From Sorangium cellulosum (GTDB taxonomy: Bacteria; Myxococcota_A; Polyangia; Polyangiales; Polyangiaceae), in contig NZ_CP012673.1 in the NCBI RefSeq assembly GCF_002950945.1, forward strand, positions 6,462,501 through 6,526,500: a stretch of DNA of 64,000 bases. The letters run 5' to 3'. Shown here piece by piece: positions 8,678 through 18,100 of this stretch (position 1 is its first letter; each line of letters starts with the position of its first letter). A program made the position numbers and the translations under genes. The notes below the pieces were generated by a model that worked only from the letters and a program-made list of their open reading frames with translations, did not search any database and was not told the DNA's origin.

Positions 8678-9715
8678 ATGTTCATGCAGTCGAGCGTTCG
8701 ATCTGCCGCTTGCAGGATGGCTGCCCGCGTGTCCTGGGTGGCGCTGTTCACCGTCGCTTGCAGCGCCGATCCGGCGACGTCCGGGCTCGATGGCAGCACG
8801 GGAACGAGCGGCGCGGGCGGCGCCGGCGCCGCGGGCGGCAGCTCGCAGGCCTCGGCGGGGGGTGCTGGAGGTTCGGGCGCAGCGGGCGGCGCGCCCGCCG
8901 ACGCGACGGGATCGGCGGGAGCGACGGGCTCGGGCGGCGATCCGGGCAGCGGCGGCGCCGGGGCAGGCGGCGCGGGGCCGCTGCCGGACATCACGATCTG
9001 GATCGCGGGCGACTCGACGGTCGCCAATGGGCAGACCCCCTGCCCTGCGGGCTGGGGTGGTCAGCTCGACGCGCTCTTCGACGAGCGCGTCACGGTGGTG
9101 AACAGCGCCGTCGGCGGCCGCAGCGTGCGCACCTGGCTCTACCACGTGCAGAACACCATGGATGACACGGGCGAGTGCGCGCTCACCCGCGACGCGAGCG
9201 GCGAGCCCCTGCTCCAGGACAGGTGGGTTCAGATGCTCGACGGCATGAAGCCGGGCGACTACCTGTTCATCCAGTTCGGCATCAACGACGGCTCGCGCAC
9301 CTGCGATCGGCACGTGGGGCTCGACGCATTCAAGGCGAGCTACGGAATGATGGCTCTCGCGGCCCAGGAGCGAGGCGCGCAGCCGGTGTTCGTGACGCCC
9401 GTGAGCGCGATCGCCTGCAATGGGAGCACGGCCCGGGGGACCCGCGGCGGTTATGTCACCGCGACCCACGAAGCGGGCAGAGAGCACGGCGTGCCGGTGA
9501 TTGATCTTCACGAGCTGAGCGTCGCGCTGTACAACTCTCTGAGCTTCTGTCCGGTTCCTGGAGGCGATGTGAGCGCGACGACCGCAGGACCCGTCGGCGA
9601 GTTCTTCTGCGACGATCACACGCATTTTGCGCGCTCCGGCGCGGAGCAGATCGCCAGGGTCGTCGCCGGAGCCATTCGCGATCAGGCTCTCGGCCTGGCT
9701 GCGTACCTCGAGTGA
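8678..9715 (+). CDS. SGNH/GDSL-hydrolase lipoprotein (rhamnogalacturonan-acetylesterase-like)
   Basis: 345 residues, start fixed by GGAGGA five bases upstream. A signal peptide ends in the lipobox LFTVAC, so the protein is probably lipid-anchored. Residues 33-100 are a Gly/Ala/Ser-rich linker common in myxobacterial surface proteins. The catalytic domain follows, with block I IAGDSTVANG (Ser nucleophile), block II GGRSVRT (Gly), block III QFGINDGS (Asn) and block V DDHTHFARSGA (Asp and His). This order fits the CE12 rhamnogalacturonan acetylesterase type, which removes acetyl groups from pectin side chains. The actual substrate is inferred. It stands alone between the exporter and a sensor gene. 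Confidence 0.88.
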   Translation: MFMQSSVRSAACRMAARVSWVALFTVACSADPATSGLDGSTGTSGAGGAGAAGGSSQASAGGAGGSGAAGGAPADATGSAGATGSGGDPGSGGAGAGGAGPLPDITIWIAGDSTVANGQTPCPAGWGGQLDALFDERVTVVNSAVGGRSVRTWLYHVQNTMDDTGECALTRDASGEPLLQDRWVQMLDGMKPGDYLFIQFGINDGSRTCDRHVGLDAFKASYGMMALAAQERGAQPVFVTPVSAIACNGSTARGTRGGYVTATHEAGREHGVPVIDLHELSVALYNSLSFCPVPGGDVSATTAGPVGEFFCDDHTHFARSGAEQIARVVAGAIRDQALGLAAYLE

Positions 9716-10137
9716 AGCCGCGCCGGCGCGCGCTGACGGACGCGAGGAACGAGATCCTCAGCAGCGGGTATTGCGCGCTGCGGCGATTGTCGTCCTGGCC
9801 CGCCGTGGGTTCCCTGCCGGGAGGCGCGCGGACGATCACCGGGGAGGCGGTGGGGCGACGGGCGCTCGCCGCCGGACCGGGGTCGAGCCGAGCATGCCGC
9901 CGTCGCGTCGCGTATTGCGATGAAGCTAGCGCCCTCGCGCCGTCAAATGATATCACCGCTGCACGGCTCGCTTTGTAGCTAGGCTCGACCGCTCCAGCAC
10001 CAAGGCATCAGCGCAGCATCCCACCTCTTCGCACCTGGTGTCTTGACGGAGATCAGAAATCGCTTGTTCACCCGCCGCGAGAGGCCTGGCGCGGGCGCGC
10101 CGAGGACCGCCACTTCTGGCCTCATGGCAAGGACGCG
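9716..10137 (+). other. Non-coding stretch between esterase and PAS-STAS genes
   Basis: About 420 bases with no convincing gene. An 88-codon frame on the plus strand (9712-9978) has no homology-like features and lacks a ribosome site. The last 100 bases are less GC-rich than the surroundings and should hold the promoter of the following sensor gene; a TTGACG hexamer lies at 10043-10048 but no good -10 partner is evident. Confidence 0.4.
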
Positions 10138-11580
10138 ATGGACAACAGGCTCGCCTCGGTCTCGTGTACGACGCTGCTGAACGGCACGCCCACGCCGCTG
10201 GCGTTGCTCTCCGGCACGGGCGAGGTGGTCGCCTGCAACCCAGCCTGGGAGCAGTGCGTGGGTCCGCCCGGTCTGGTCCTCGATCGCGTCCACGAGGACG
10301 ATCGCGGCGAGCTGTCGGCGCGGCTCACGGCGGCGCGCGACGCCGCGGGCAGCATCTCCGCGGGGGCGCGCCTCGTCGACGCCCGCGGCGAGGTGATCCC
10401 GCTGCGATGGACGCTGTGGCGGGCCGACGACGCGGGGCTCTGGGCCGCCGTGAAGCCCGATCGCGAGGCGTGGGAGACGCAGGCGCGCGTCCTCGTCGAC
10501 GTGTTCCAGACCATGGATGCGGTGATCTGGGCCTGCGACCGGGCGGGCACGCTCCGCGTCTCCGACGGCAACGGGCTCGCGCACTTCGGGATCAAGCCAG
10601 GTCAGCTCGTCGGAATGAGCATGCGCGATCTCTACGGCGAGGGCGCGCAGGTCCTCGATCTGTGCAAGCGCGTGCTCGCCGGGGAGACGGTCCGCACGGA
10701 CACCGTGGCCGACGGCGTGCACTGGATCGTGCACTATGCGCCCCGACGCGGCGATGACGGCGAGATCGACGGCGTCCAGACGTTCGGCATCAACCTGGCC
10801 GATCACGTCACCCTCGCCGCGCAGGCGGAGCTGCTCCGCACGTGCATCGACAGCATGCCGATCATCATCTGGGCGTTCGACAAGGACGGCATCTGCATGG
10901 TGGCGCAAGGCGGGGCGCTCGCGCAGGTCGACGCGATAGAGCGCAACGGGATAGGCAAGCACATGCTCGAGCTCTGCGGCGACACGGGCGAGGTGCGCGC
11001 GGCCTTCCAGCTCGCCCTCTCCGGAGAGATCGCGCACGCCGAGCAGCTCCGGCACGACAGGATCTGGCGGACCAGGTTCGTCCCCCAGAAGGACGTCCTC
11101 GGCGAGATCATCGGCGTCGGCGCCATCAGCGAGGACGTCACGCAGCAGCGCCGCGTCGATCAGCAGCTGCGGGAGCAGCTGCGGCTCACCCAGGATCAGC
11201 AGGAGTCGATCGCGCGGCTGTCGAGCCCGATCATCGAGGTCTGGCAGGACGTGCTCATCGTCCCGCTGATCGGCGCGGTCGACGCGGATCGCGCGGCGAT
11301 GGTGATGGATTCGCTGCTCGCGAGCGTCGTGGAGAGGCAGGCGTCGTTCGCCATCCTCGACCTCACGGGGCTCGATTCGGTCGACACGACGACGGCGCAG
11401 CACCTGATCAAGATCATCAATGGATTGACGCTGCTCGGCTGCCGGGGCGTGGTCACGGGCATCCGCCCGCCGGTGGCGCAGACGATGGTCGGGCTGGGCT
11501 TCGATCTCTCGCAGGTGTGCACGCTCCGCAGCCTGAAGGAGGCGCTCCGCTGGTGCATGCGCGAGGCGCGGCGCGGCTGA
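10138..11580 (+). CDS. PAS-STAS regulator, RsbR-like (stressosome-type)
   Basis: 480 residues; AAGGA lies five bases before the ATG. Three PAS-like sensor segments occupy roughly residues 12-105, 112-225 and 230-345, and each of the last two has the start DxxIIWAxDxxG. A coiled linker (LREQLRLTQDQQESIARLSSP) leads to a STAS domain at about 365-478. The STAS domain keeps both threonines that are phosphorylated by RsbT in Bacillus RsbR: one in LDLTGLDSVDT and one in GIRPPVAQTMV. Such proteins form large signalling complexes with RsbS and RsbT; neither partner gene is nearby. The signal is unknown. Two more proteins of this kind and one fragment are within 20 kb. Confidence 0.9.
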   Translation: MDNRLASVSCTTLLNGTPTPLALLSGTGEVVACNPAWEQCVGPPGLVLDRVHEDDRGELSARLTAARDAAGSISAGARLVDARGEVIPLRWTLWRADDAGLWAAVKPDREAWETQARVLVDVFQTMDAVIWACDRAGTLRVSDGNGLAHFGIKPGQLVGMSMRDLYGEGAQVLDLCKRVLAGETVRTDTVADGVHWIVHYAPRRGDDGEIDGVQTFGINLADHVTLAAQAELLRTCIDSMPIIIWAFDKDGICMVAQGGALAQVDAIERNGIGKHMLELCGDTGEVRAAFQLALSGEIAHAEQLRHDRIWRTRFVPQKDVLGEIIGVGAISEDVTQQRRVDQQLREQLRLTQDQQESIARLSSPIIEVWQDVLIVPLIGAVDADRAAMVMDSLLASVVERQASFAILDLTGLDSVDTTTAQHLIKIINGLTLLGCRGVVTGIRPPVAQTMVGLGFDLSQVCTLRSLKEALRWCMREARRG

Positions 11581-11628
11581 GGCCTCGCGCCGCGCCGGGG
11601 GTGCCGCGCGCCGGGGCGCGGCGCTCGC

Positions 11629-14406
11629 TCAGCCGGGGCTCGACGGATCCGCGGGATCCGTGCCGGCGTCGCGCTCGTCGCCGTCGCGGATTCCATCGCT
11701 GTCGCGGTCGATGCCGCACCGCGCGCCCGAGCCGGGCGGCATGCACGTGTAGGTCACCGGCTGCCCGGTGAGGACGGAGAACCAGCGCAGCCCGAGATCG
11801 CTCACCGGCGGGGCCGCGCTGCGATCCGTGGTGAACTGGCCACCTCCCACATAAAGCAGGCCGAGCTCCTCGAAGAGGAACGGGAGCTTCGCCACGAGGT
11901 CGCACTCCTCGGCCTCGGCGCGCGAGACGAGGAGGTCGATCCGCGGCCAGGCCGCCGCCGCGTTGCGCGCGCCGAGCGTGACCTGCTGCCCGACGATCGG
12001 CGCCAGGTTCGAATCGAAGGCGAGCATGAAGTCCACGGCTTGCCGGCGCAGGATCTCCCCGGACGCGTCGAGCGGGAAGCCGTTCGGCGTGAAGCCGCTC
12101 TCCTCGAACCCGATCGCCTGGTGGAAGCGGAAGAGCGTGTCCATGACGCCGTCGTGCATGAACCCGAAGCCGCGGATCTGGTCGCCCATGAACTCGTTAT
12201 CTCCCGGATGGAAGAGGCTCGGGACCGCGGCCATGCCGAACATGCCGATCTTCTGGTACAGGTTGCGCAGGTGAGGGTTCTTGAAGCTCTGGCCGTTCTC
12301 CTGCCCGACGCTCGCGCCGTCGGTCCCGAAGAAGCCGGGGAACGGCTCGCCGGCGCCGGCGTTCGCGCCGGGATCCAGGCTATGGCAGGACGCGCACGAG
12401 AACGTGCCGTCGACGCCCTCGCGGACGAAGTGATCGCGCCCAGCCTGCTGGCCTTGGGTGAGGGAGTTGTCGAGGCTCCGGATCGGGTTCGGCGGATACG
12501 TCAGCTGGAGGGTGAAATCGGCGAACGCCTCCATGTCGTCGTCGGGGATGGGCGCGTGCCGGCCGAGCAGGTTCGTGAAGCCGACCTGGAACCGCTTGAA
12601 CGCCGCGCGCTCGTCGAATGACCCGCCGTCCGGCTGCGCGGAGGGCTCGTCGTTGCCGGCCGTGCGGTCGCCGCGCCAGTGCATCGGCCCGTGGTTGGCG
12701 AGCCCGCGCAGGCTCTGGGTCGTCATCGGCCCCTTCATGGGCTTCAGCGTGGTGTCGGCGGGGAACGGCGGGTTGATGCTGGTGAACGGCCCGGGGTTCG
12801 TCTGGGTGACGTCGTCCGGATTGCCGAGGTCCCACGCCAGGCTGTCGAGATCGCCGAAGACGTGACAGCTCGCGCACGACGAGTCGCCGTGGCTCGACGT
12901 GAAGCTCGCGTCATGGAGGAACACCCGCCCGCGGACCACGCTCTCCGGCTCGGGGTTGTGGAGCGGGAGGTGCGCGATCTCGGCGCGCGCGGCGGTGTCG
13001 ATGATCGAGACGGAGTTGTCGAAGCGCGTGAGCACGTACAGCCGGCCGCGCGGCGGATCGAGCGCGAGCCCGCTCGGCCCGCCGCCGCTGACCGGGATCT
13101 GGCTCGCGACGCTCGGCGTGAAGGTGTCGCTCTCCAGCTCGGCCGTCTTGAAGACCCCGATCTTGCTCGATCCGAACGCGGCGACGTAGAGCTTCGAGCC
13201 GTCAGGGGTCACCGCCATATCGAGCGGCGTGGCCAGGCTCTTGGCGTTCTCCGGGTTGGGTACGGGAGCGCAGCACGTCCCGTAGTCGATGTGTTTGTTC
13301 AGGTGTCGCGGCAGGGCCGAGCCGCCGCCCAGCACGGTGATCCGGCTCTCGTGCAGGTGTCCTCGGACGCTCGATCCGGCGAAGGTGCCCGGGCCCTCGA
13401 AGCGATCGAGGTTGAACGCCTCGGTGTTGGAGACATAGACCTTCCCGTTCACCGGGTTGACGACCATGTTGTAGAGGACGGTCCCCACGCCGGTGAAGAA
13501 GCCGGCGCTGCCGGGGCGCTGGCGCGGCGGGTTCGCCGTGGCGTCGATGACGAAGACGTCCTTGTCGGGCAGCGAGAACCTGATCGCGTGGTCCCAGGTG
13601 CGGCCCGCGACGTCGACCCAGTGGGCGCCGTCGTGCTGAACGATGAGCGACGTGTTCGGCTGCGGCTCGCCGAGGAAGTTGGTGAGCGGCGGCGGCAGCC
13701 CGCCGCCCTCCTCCACGAGCACGCGGTGCACGGCGGTCGTGCGGTTGCCGGTGTGGAAGCCGGCGGCGTAGACCGAGGCCCCGTCCGGGCTGACCGCGAG
13801 CGCCCTCGGGGTGTCGGTGAACAGGGTGAGGATCGTGAGGGGCGCCCCTCCGAGCGAGGTGTCGTTCACGACGGCGTTCGCGTCGAACACCCAGACGTCC
13901 GCGCGGCCGATCCCGGGCGTCGTCAGCTGCGGATCGAAGGGCGCGTTCTGGCCCCGGTGGGCGGCGGTGATGAACGCGCGCGAGCGCCCGGGGCCCCCGA
14001 AGACGATATCGCGCGGCTCGTCCCCGACGAGGAACGTGCGCACGATTCTCGGGCGGGAGGGAAACGAGACGTCGACGACGCTGACGCTGTCGGAGAGGTG
14101 ATTGACGACCCAGACCTCGCTGTCGCTGCGCGCGGCGACGGCGACGGGCTCCAGGCCCACGCTCACGGACGAGAGGTGCGAGAGGCCGCCCGGCGTGGCG
14201 CGGAAGATCTCCAGGCGGTTGTCGGGCGTATTGGCGGCGAGGAGCAGCGTGCGGTTCGGCGAGAGCGCGAGCGGCCTTACCTGGCCGCTCTCGAAGAGGG
14301 TGTAAGACGGCGCCGCCTCCGCTCCTCGCCCGGCGAGGAGGGCTACGAGGACGGCGGTGGCGATGAGAATGGAATGGGGAGCGCGTGGATGACGATGTGG
14401 GAGCAT
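11629..14406 (-). CDS. Secreted di-haem cytochrome c / YVTN-type beta-propeller protein
   Basis: 925 residues, start set by AAGGAGGT five bases before the ATG. A signal peptide (LIATAVLVALLAGRGAEA) is followed by a beta-propeller of YVTN-like repeats (for example VRPLALSPNRTLLLAANT, PRALAVSPDGASVYAAG, LDMAVTPDGSKLYVAAFG). The second half has two c-type haem sites, CASCH near residues 509 and 669, in a MauG/cytochrome-c-peroxidase-like domain (LRGLANHGPMHWRGDR, FKNPHLRNLYQKIGMFG). The C-terminus ends in an Asp-rich calcium-loop segment (IDRDSDGIRDGDERDAGTDP). It should work in the periplasm or on the surface in electron transfer or oxidation; the substrate is unknown. Monocistronic. Confidence 0.88.
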   Translation of the reverse strand: MLPHRHPRAPHSILIATAVLVALLAGRGAEAAPSYTLFESGQVRPLALSPNRTLLLAANTPDNRLEIFRATPGGLSHLSSVSVGLEPVAVAARSDSEVWVVNHLSDSVSVVDVSFPSRPRIVRTFLVGDEPRDIVFGGPGRSRAFITAAHRGQNAPFDPQLTTPGIGRADVWVFDANAVVNDTSLGGAPLTILTLFTDTPRALAVSPDGASVYAAGFHTGNRTTAVHRVLVEEGGGLPPPLTNFLGEPQPNTSLIVQHDGAHWVDVAGRTWDHAIRFSLPDKDVFVIDATANPPRQRPGSAGFFTGVGTVLYNMVVNPVNGKVYVSNTEAFNLDRFEGPGTFAGSSVRGHLHESRITVLGGGSALPRHLNKHIDYGTCCAPVPNPENAKSLATPLDMAVTPDGSKLYVAAFGSSKIGVFKTAELESDTFTPSVASQIPVSGGGPSGLALDPPRGRLYVLTRFDNSVSIIDTAARAEIAHLPLHNPEPESVVRGRVFLHDASFTSSHGDSSCASCHVFGDLDSLAWDLGNPDDVTQTNPGPFTSINPPFPADTTLKPMKGPMTTQSLRGLANHGPMHWRGDRTAGNDEPSAQPDGGSFDERAAFKRFQVGFTNLLGRHAPIPDDDMEAFADFTLQLTYPPNPIRSLDNSLTQGQQAGRDHFVREGVDGTFSCASCHSLDPGANAGAGEPFPGFFGTDGASVGQENGQSFKNPHLRNLYQKIGMFGMAAVPSLFHPGDNEFMGDQIRGFGFMHDGVMDTLFRFHQAIGFEESGFTPNGFPLDASGEILRRQAVDFMLAFDSNLAPIVGQQVTLGARNAAAAWPRIDLLVSRAEAEECDLVAKLPFLFEELGLLYVGGGQFTTDRSAAPPVSDLGLRWFSVLTGQPVTYTCMPPGSGARCGIDRDSDGIRDGDERDAGTDPADPSSPG

Positions 14407-14445
14407 CCTGACCTCCTTACGAACGGGGTAGAATGAAGTATCCCT

Positions 14446-15006
14446 TCAGCATAGAACCGCATGGCGGCGCCCGGGAATCAAGTGTTTCGTGTACCCGTCG
14501 AGGCGAGAATGAATGACAGCGCACGGTTGTCGGCGAGGGGGTGCTCGCGCCGCTCCTGCTGCACGGCGAACGCGATATCGCCGAGGGCGCGGCGAGCCGC
14601 GAGCCATTCGCGACTTCGGGGAGATGTCGCTCGGCTCACCGAGGAGCTGGTAGGGCGGGATCCAATGCGTCTTGGCCTCTGCGATGGCCATCATCTCGCT
14701 CGCCACGGCGTCGGGCGCCTGGGCGCCCATCATGGTGATCGAGAGGGCGAGGAGCACACCGTAGAACAAGCTCCCGGCGAGGTTCGCGGCGAAGACCGCG
14801 GCGAAGTTGCGGAGGACCTGCGCCGCGCTGCGGCACTTCTCCAGGAGCACCACCGGCAGCAGCGCGAAATTGCCCGTCACGAGCTCCAGCCCGAGCAGGA
14901 CGATGATCACGGAGCCGATGGGGAAGATGAGCGCTCCAGCGATGGGCAGGCCGGTCTGAGGTGCCAGGGAGTCCTCTGCGCCGGAGGACTGGAGTGGCAC
15001 GGCCAC
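14446..15006 (-). pseudogene. Remnant of a formate/nitrite transporter (FNT family) gene
   Basis: Residues 19-113 of this frame (about 14668-14952) match the middle of FocA/NirC-type channels: GALIFPIGSVIIVLLGLELV, TGNFALLPVVLLE, and ANLAGSLFYGVLLALSI, i.e. roughly two to three of the six membrane helices. The first helix region is missing upstream, and after AEAKTHWIP the frame runs into Arg/Pro-rich sequence without the further helices expected of the family. Neither neighbouring frame restores them as far as I can see. So this is a truncated, non-functional relic, or much less likely a short membrane protein. It lies between two minus-strand genes. Confidence 0.6.
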
Positions 15007-15119
15007 GGCGGGGCTCGCGAGCGCGCGGGCTCGACGCTCTCGGCATCACCCACAGGGGGTGAGGCGCCGCTCGCGGCAAGGAACAGCGACGTTCGCGGCC
15101 GCGCCTCGCGCGGCGAGCC

Positions 15120-18100
15120 CTAGGCTTCTCGCTGCCGCTCGAGCCGCTCCCGCATCACGTTGGGGATCCTCCCCGCTACCTCGATAGCCCTCGCGAGCGC
15201 CGCCTGCGCTTCCTCGCGGCGGCCGCGCCGGGTTAGGGCCCGCGCCCGCGCCTCGATCACCTCGATCTGCTCCTGGCCCACCGAGTGCCGGGCGGACCGC
15301 TCCTCGAGCTCGTCCCACGCCGCGTCGCTCGCGTCCCGCGTCGCCAGATCGATCATCGACCACTGCACCTCTTCCGAGGGGGCCATCTCCATGCCCTCGC
15401 GCCCGGCGGCGGACGCCCTCGCCTGCTGGGCCCGGATCGCCTCGATGATCTCCCGCGCCCTCTCCTCCTCGCCCCAGTAGAGGAGCAGCCTCGCCAGGAG
15501 CAGCTGCACCACCGGCCGCGCCTCCTCCCCCCGCTGGTGGCGCTCCAGGGACACGGCCCGCTCCACGTGCGGCATCGCCGCTTCCAGGTTGCCCATCAGG
15601 TAGAGGTACTCGCCCAGGTTGAACTCCCCCACGAGCTCCAGCATCCCGAGACCCAGCTCGCGCGAGATCGCGAGCAGACGACACAGGTCCAGGATCATCC
15701 CCTCGGTGTCCCCGAGGCACGCGCGCAGCAGCGCCCGGCTATTAATCGCCGGCCCGAGGTGCACAAGGTCGCCGCGGGCCTCGCACATCCGGATGACCCG
15801 ATCCAGCGCCGCCCCTGCCTCGTCCAGCTTGCCCAGCCCCTGGTAGATGAAGCCCAGCAGGAGCAACGACACCACCAGCGTCTCGTAGCCCTCGTCGCCC
15901 AGCCCTTCTGCCTGCGCCACCGCGCGCTCGAACTGCTGCGCCGCTTCCTCCTCGCGGCTCTCGCGATGCAGCGAGCGCGCCACCCCCATCGAGAGCCGCG
16001 CCGCCAGCGCGGGCGGCAGCTCGCCGCGCGCGAGCGCCCTCGCCTCCTCGACGCGCTGCTTCGATTGGCCGTAGTCGTCCATCCAGTCGAGCGCAGTGGC
16101 CTCGTCGAGCAGGATCTCGATCTGCTCGATCACGTCGCCTTCCTCGACCGCCATCTCTCGCGCGCGATCGAGATCCCCGAGCGCGTCGTGGTAGCGACCC
16201 AGCCGGTAGCGCATCAGCCCCCGGCCCCGGTACGCCGTCCTCCGCCGTGCCCCGCGCTCCGGGGCCGGCTGCGCGAGCGCGCGGCTGTAGTGGAGCTCCG
16301 CCTCCACGTAGGCGTGCCGCGCCCGCGCCCGCTCGGCCATCGCGAGGTATGCCTCCTCCGCCACGTCCGCGAGCCCCGCCTCGGCCGCGTGGTGCGCGAT
16401 CTTGAACCGCCGCTGCTCCCGCCCCTCGTGGGTCGCCTCGCGGTGGTGTTCGTACGCCGCCAGGTGGATCCACCGCCGCTCGGACGCGGCGACGTCGTGC
16501 GCGACGGCCTCCCGCACCAGCGCGTGCCGGAAGCGCAGCACGCCCTTCCGATCGCCGACCAGCACGCCCGCCTTCAGCAACCGCTCGGTCCCGACGCGCG
16601 CGTCGAGCGGGAAGGCCGCGCCGTCGCCGCGGAGATCCAGCTGGTGCAGCACGCCCGCGATCTCGTCGACCGACACCTCGGCGCCGAGCAGCGAGACGAG
16701 CCGCGCGTGCGCCCCGAGCGCCGGCCCGAGCGCCGCGATCTCCGCCTGCGCCAGCGGATCGAGCGCCGGCAACGCAGGGAGGCGATCGAGCTCGTCGGTC
16801 GCCAGGTACCACGCATCGCCCCGCCGGTGCCTGCGCAGGATCCCCTCGCGCTTGAGCCCGTGCACGAGCTCCACGAGAAGCAACGGCACCCGCTGCGAGC
16901 GCTCGAGCAGGCGATCGATCGCCGGCTCCGGCACGTCCCGCGCGGGCAGGAGCAGCCGCCGGCAGAGCGTCCGCGCGCTCTCGTCGTCCAGCGGCTCGAT
17001 CCGCAAGGCCTCACGCCGGGCCGCGCGCTCGCCCCAGGAAGGGTGCGCCTCGGCAAACGCCGGGCGCCCCATCGCGCAGATCCACAGCGGCGCCGCCCCG
17101 TCCGCGAGCGCCGCGTACTCCAGCGCCGCGAGCGTCGCGTCATGGGCGAAGTGCGCGTCGTCGAGGAGGATGACCACGGGCGCAGCGGCCGCGCGCCGGC
17201 GCAGGCACTCGCCCGCCGCCCGGACGCGCGCCGAGCGCAGCGCGCCGGGCGCGGCCCTGAGCGCCTCGAGCTCGGGGAAGACCTGGACTCCCATCTGCTC
17301 GTCCACCCATCCAAGCGCCATCGCGAGCCCCGAGCCGAGCTCGTCGGCGAGCCCCAGGCCGAGCCGCTCCTCGAGCGCCGCGCGGACGCCGCTCTTCGGG
17401 GGCTCCTCGGGCACGCCGAGCGCCTCGCGCACGAGCTCGTGGAGCGTCGCGTCCAGGGCGCCGCTCGTCGGCTCCCGCCCGCGCAGCTCGATGATCTGGG
17501 CGTGCGGCAGCCGCTCCCGGAGCTGCTTGCCGAGCTCGATGAAGAGGCAGCTCTTCCCGTGGCCGGGCCCGCCCGTCACCGAGACGACGGTGGGCTGCTT
17601 CAGGCGGAGCGCGTCCTCGGCGCTCTGCAGGAGCTGATCGAGGATCTCGCGACGGCCGACGAACGCGCCGGGGCTCGTCGCTTCGCGCGCCTCGTCCTCG
17701 GCGCCCGGCGGGAGATCGTCGCCCGCCGCGGCGTGCGACCGCTCCGGGAGCGCGGCCGACGCCTCGGGCGTGAGGAACGGCCCCGTCGGCCCGGAGGCGG
17801 AGGGCCACCGCTCGGCGCGCGAGAAGAGCGGGCTCAGGAAGCGCCGCGCCCCGTCCGGGCGCGCCTGGATCGACACGGGCGCGAGATCGATGAGGACCCG
17901 CTCGCACATCCCGCCTCGCAGCAGCTCGTCGGCCGCCCGCTGCGCGCGGCGCGCCGCGCCCGCCGCGCCCTCCTGGCCGAAGACGCCCACGTAACGCGCG
18001 CCGGAGGCGTGCGCGAGCTCGCCGCCGAACGCCCGGAGCCTGCGCTGCACGGCGACGCGGTCGGCCGCGCTCTCGAAGAACAGGAGCCCCATCGCGCGGC

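Noticed and set aside
9712..9978. 88-codon frame after the SGNH hydrolase gene
   Set aside because: No ribosome site, no recognisable features, composition like other shadow frames.
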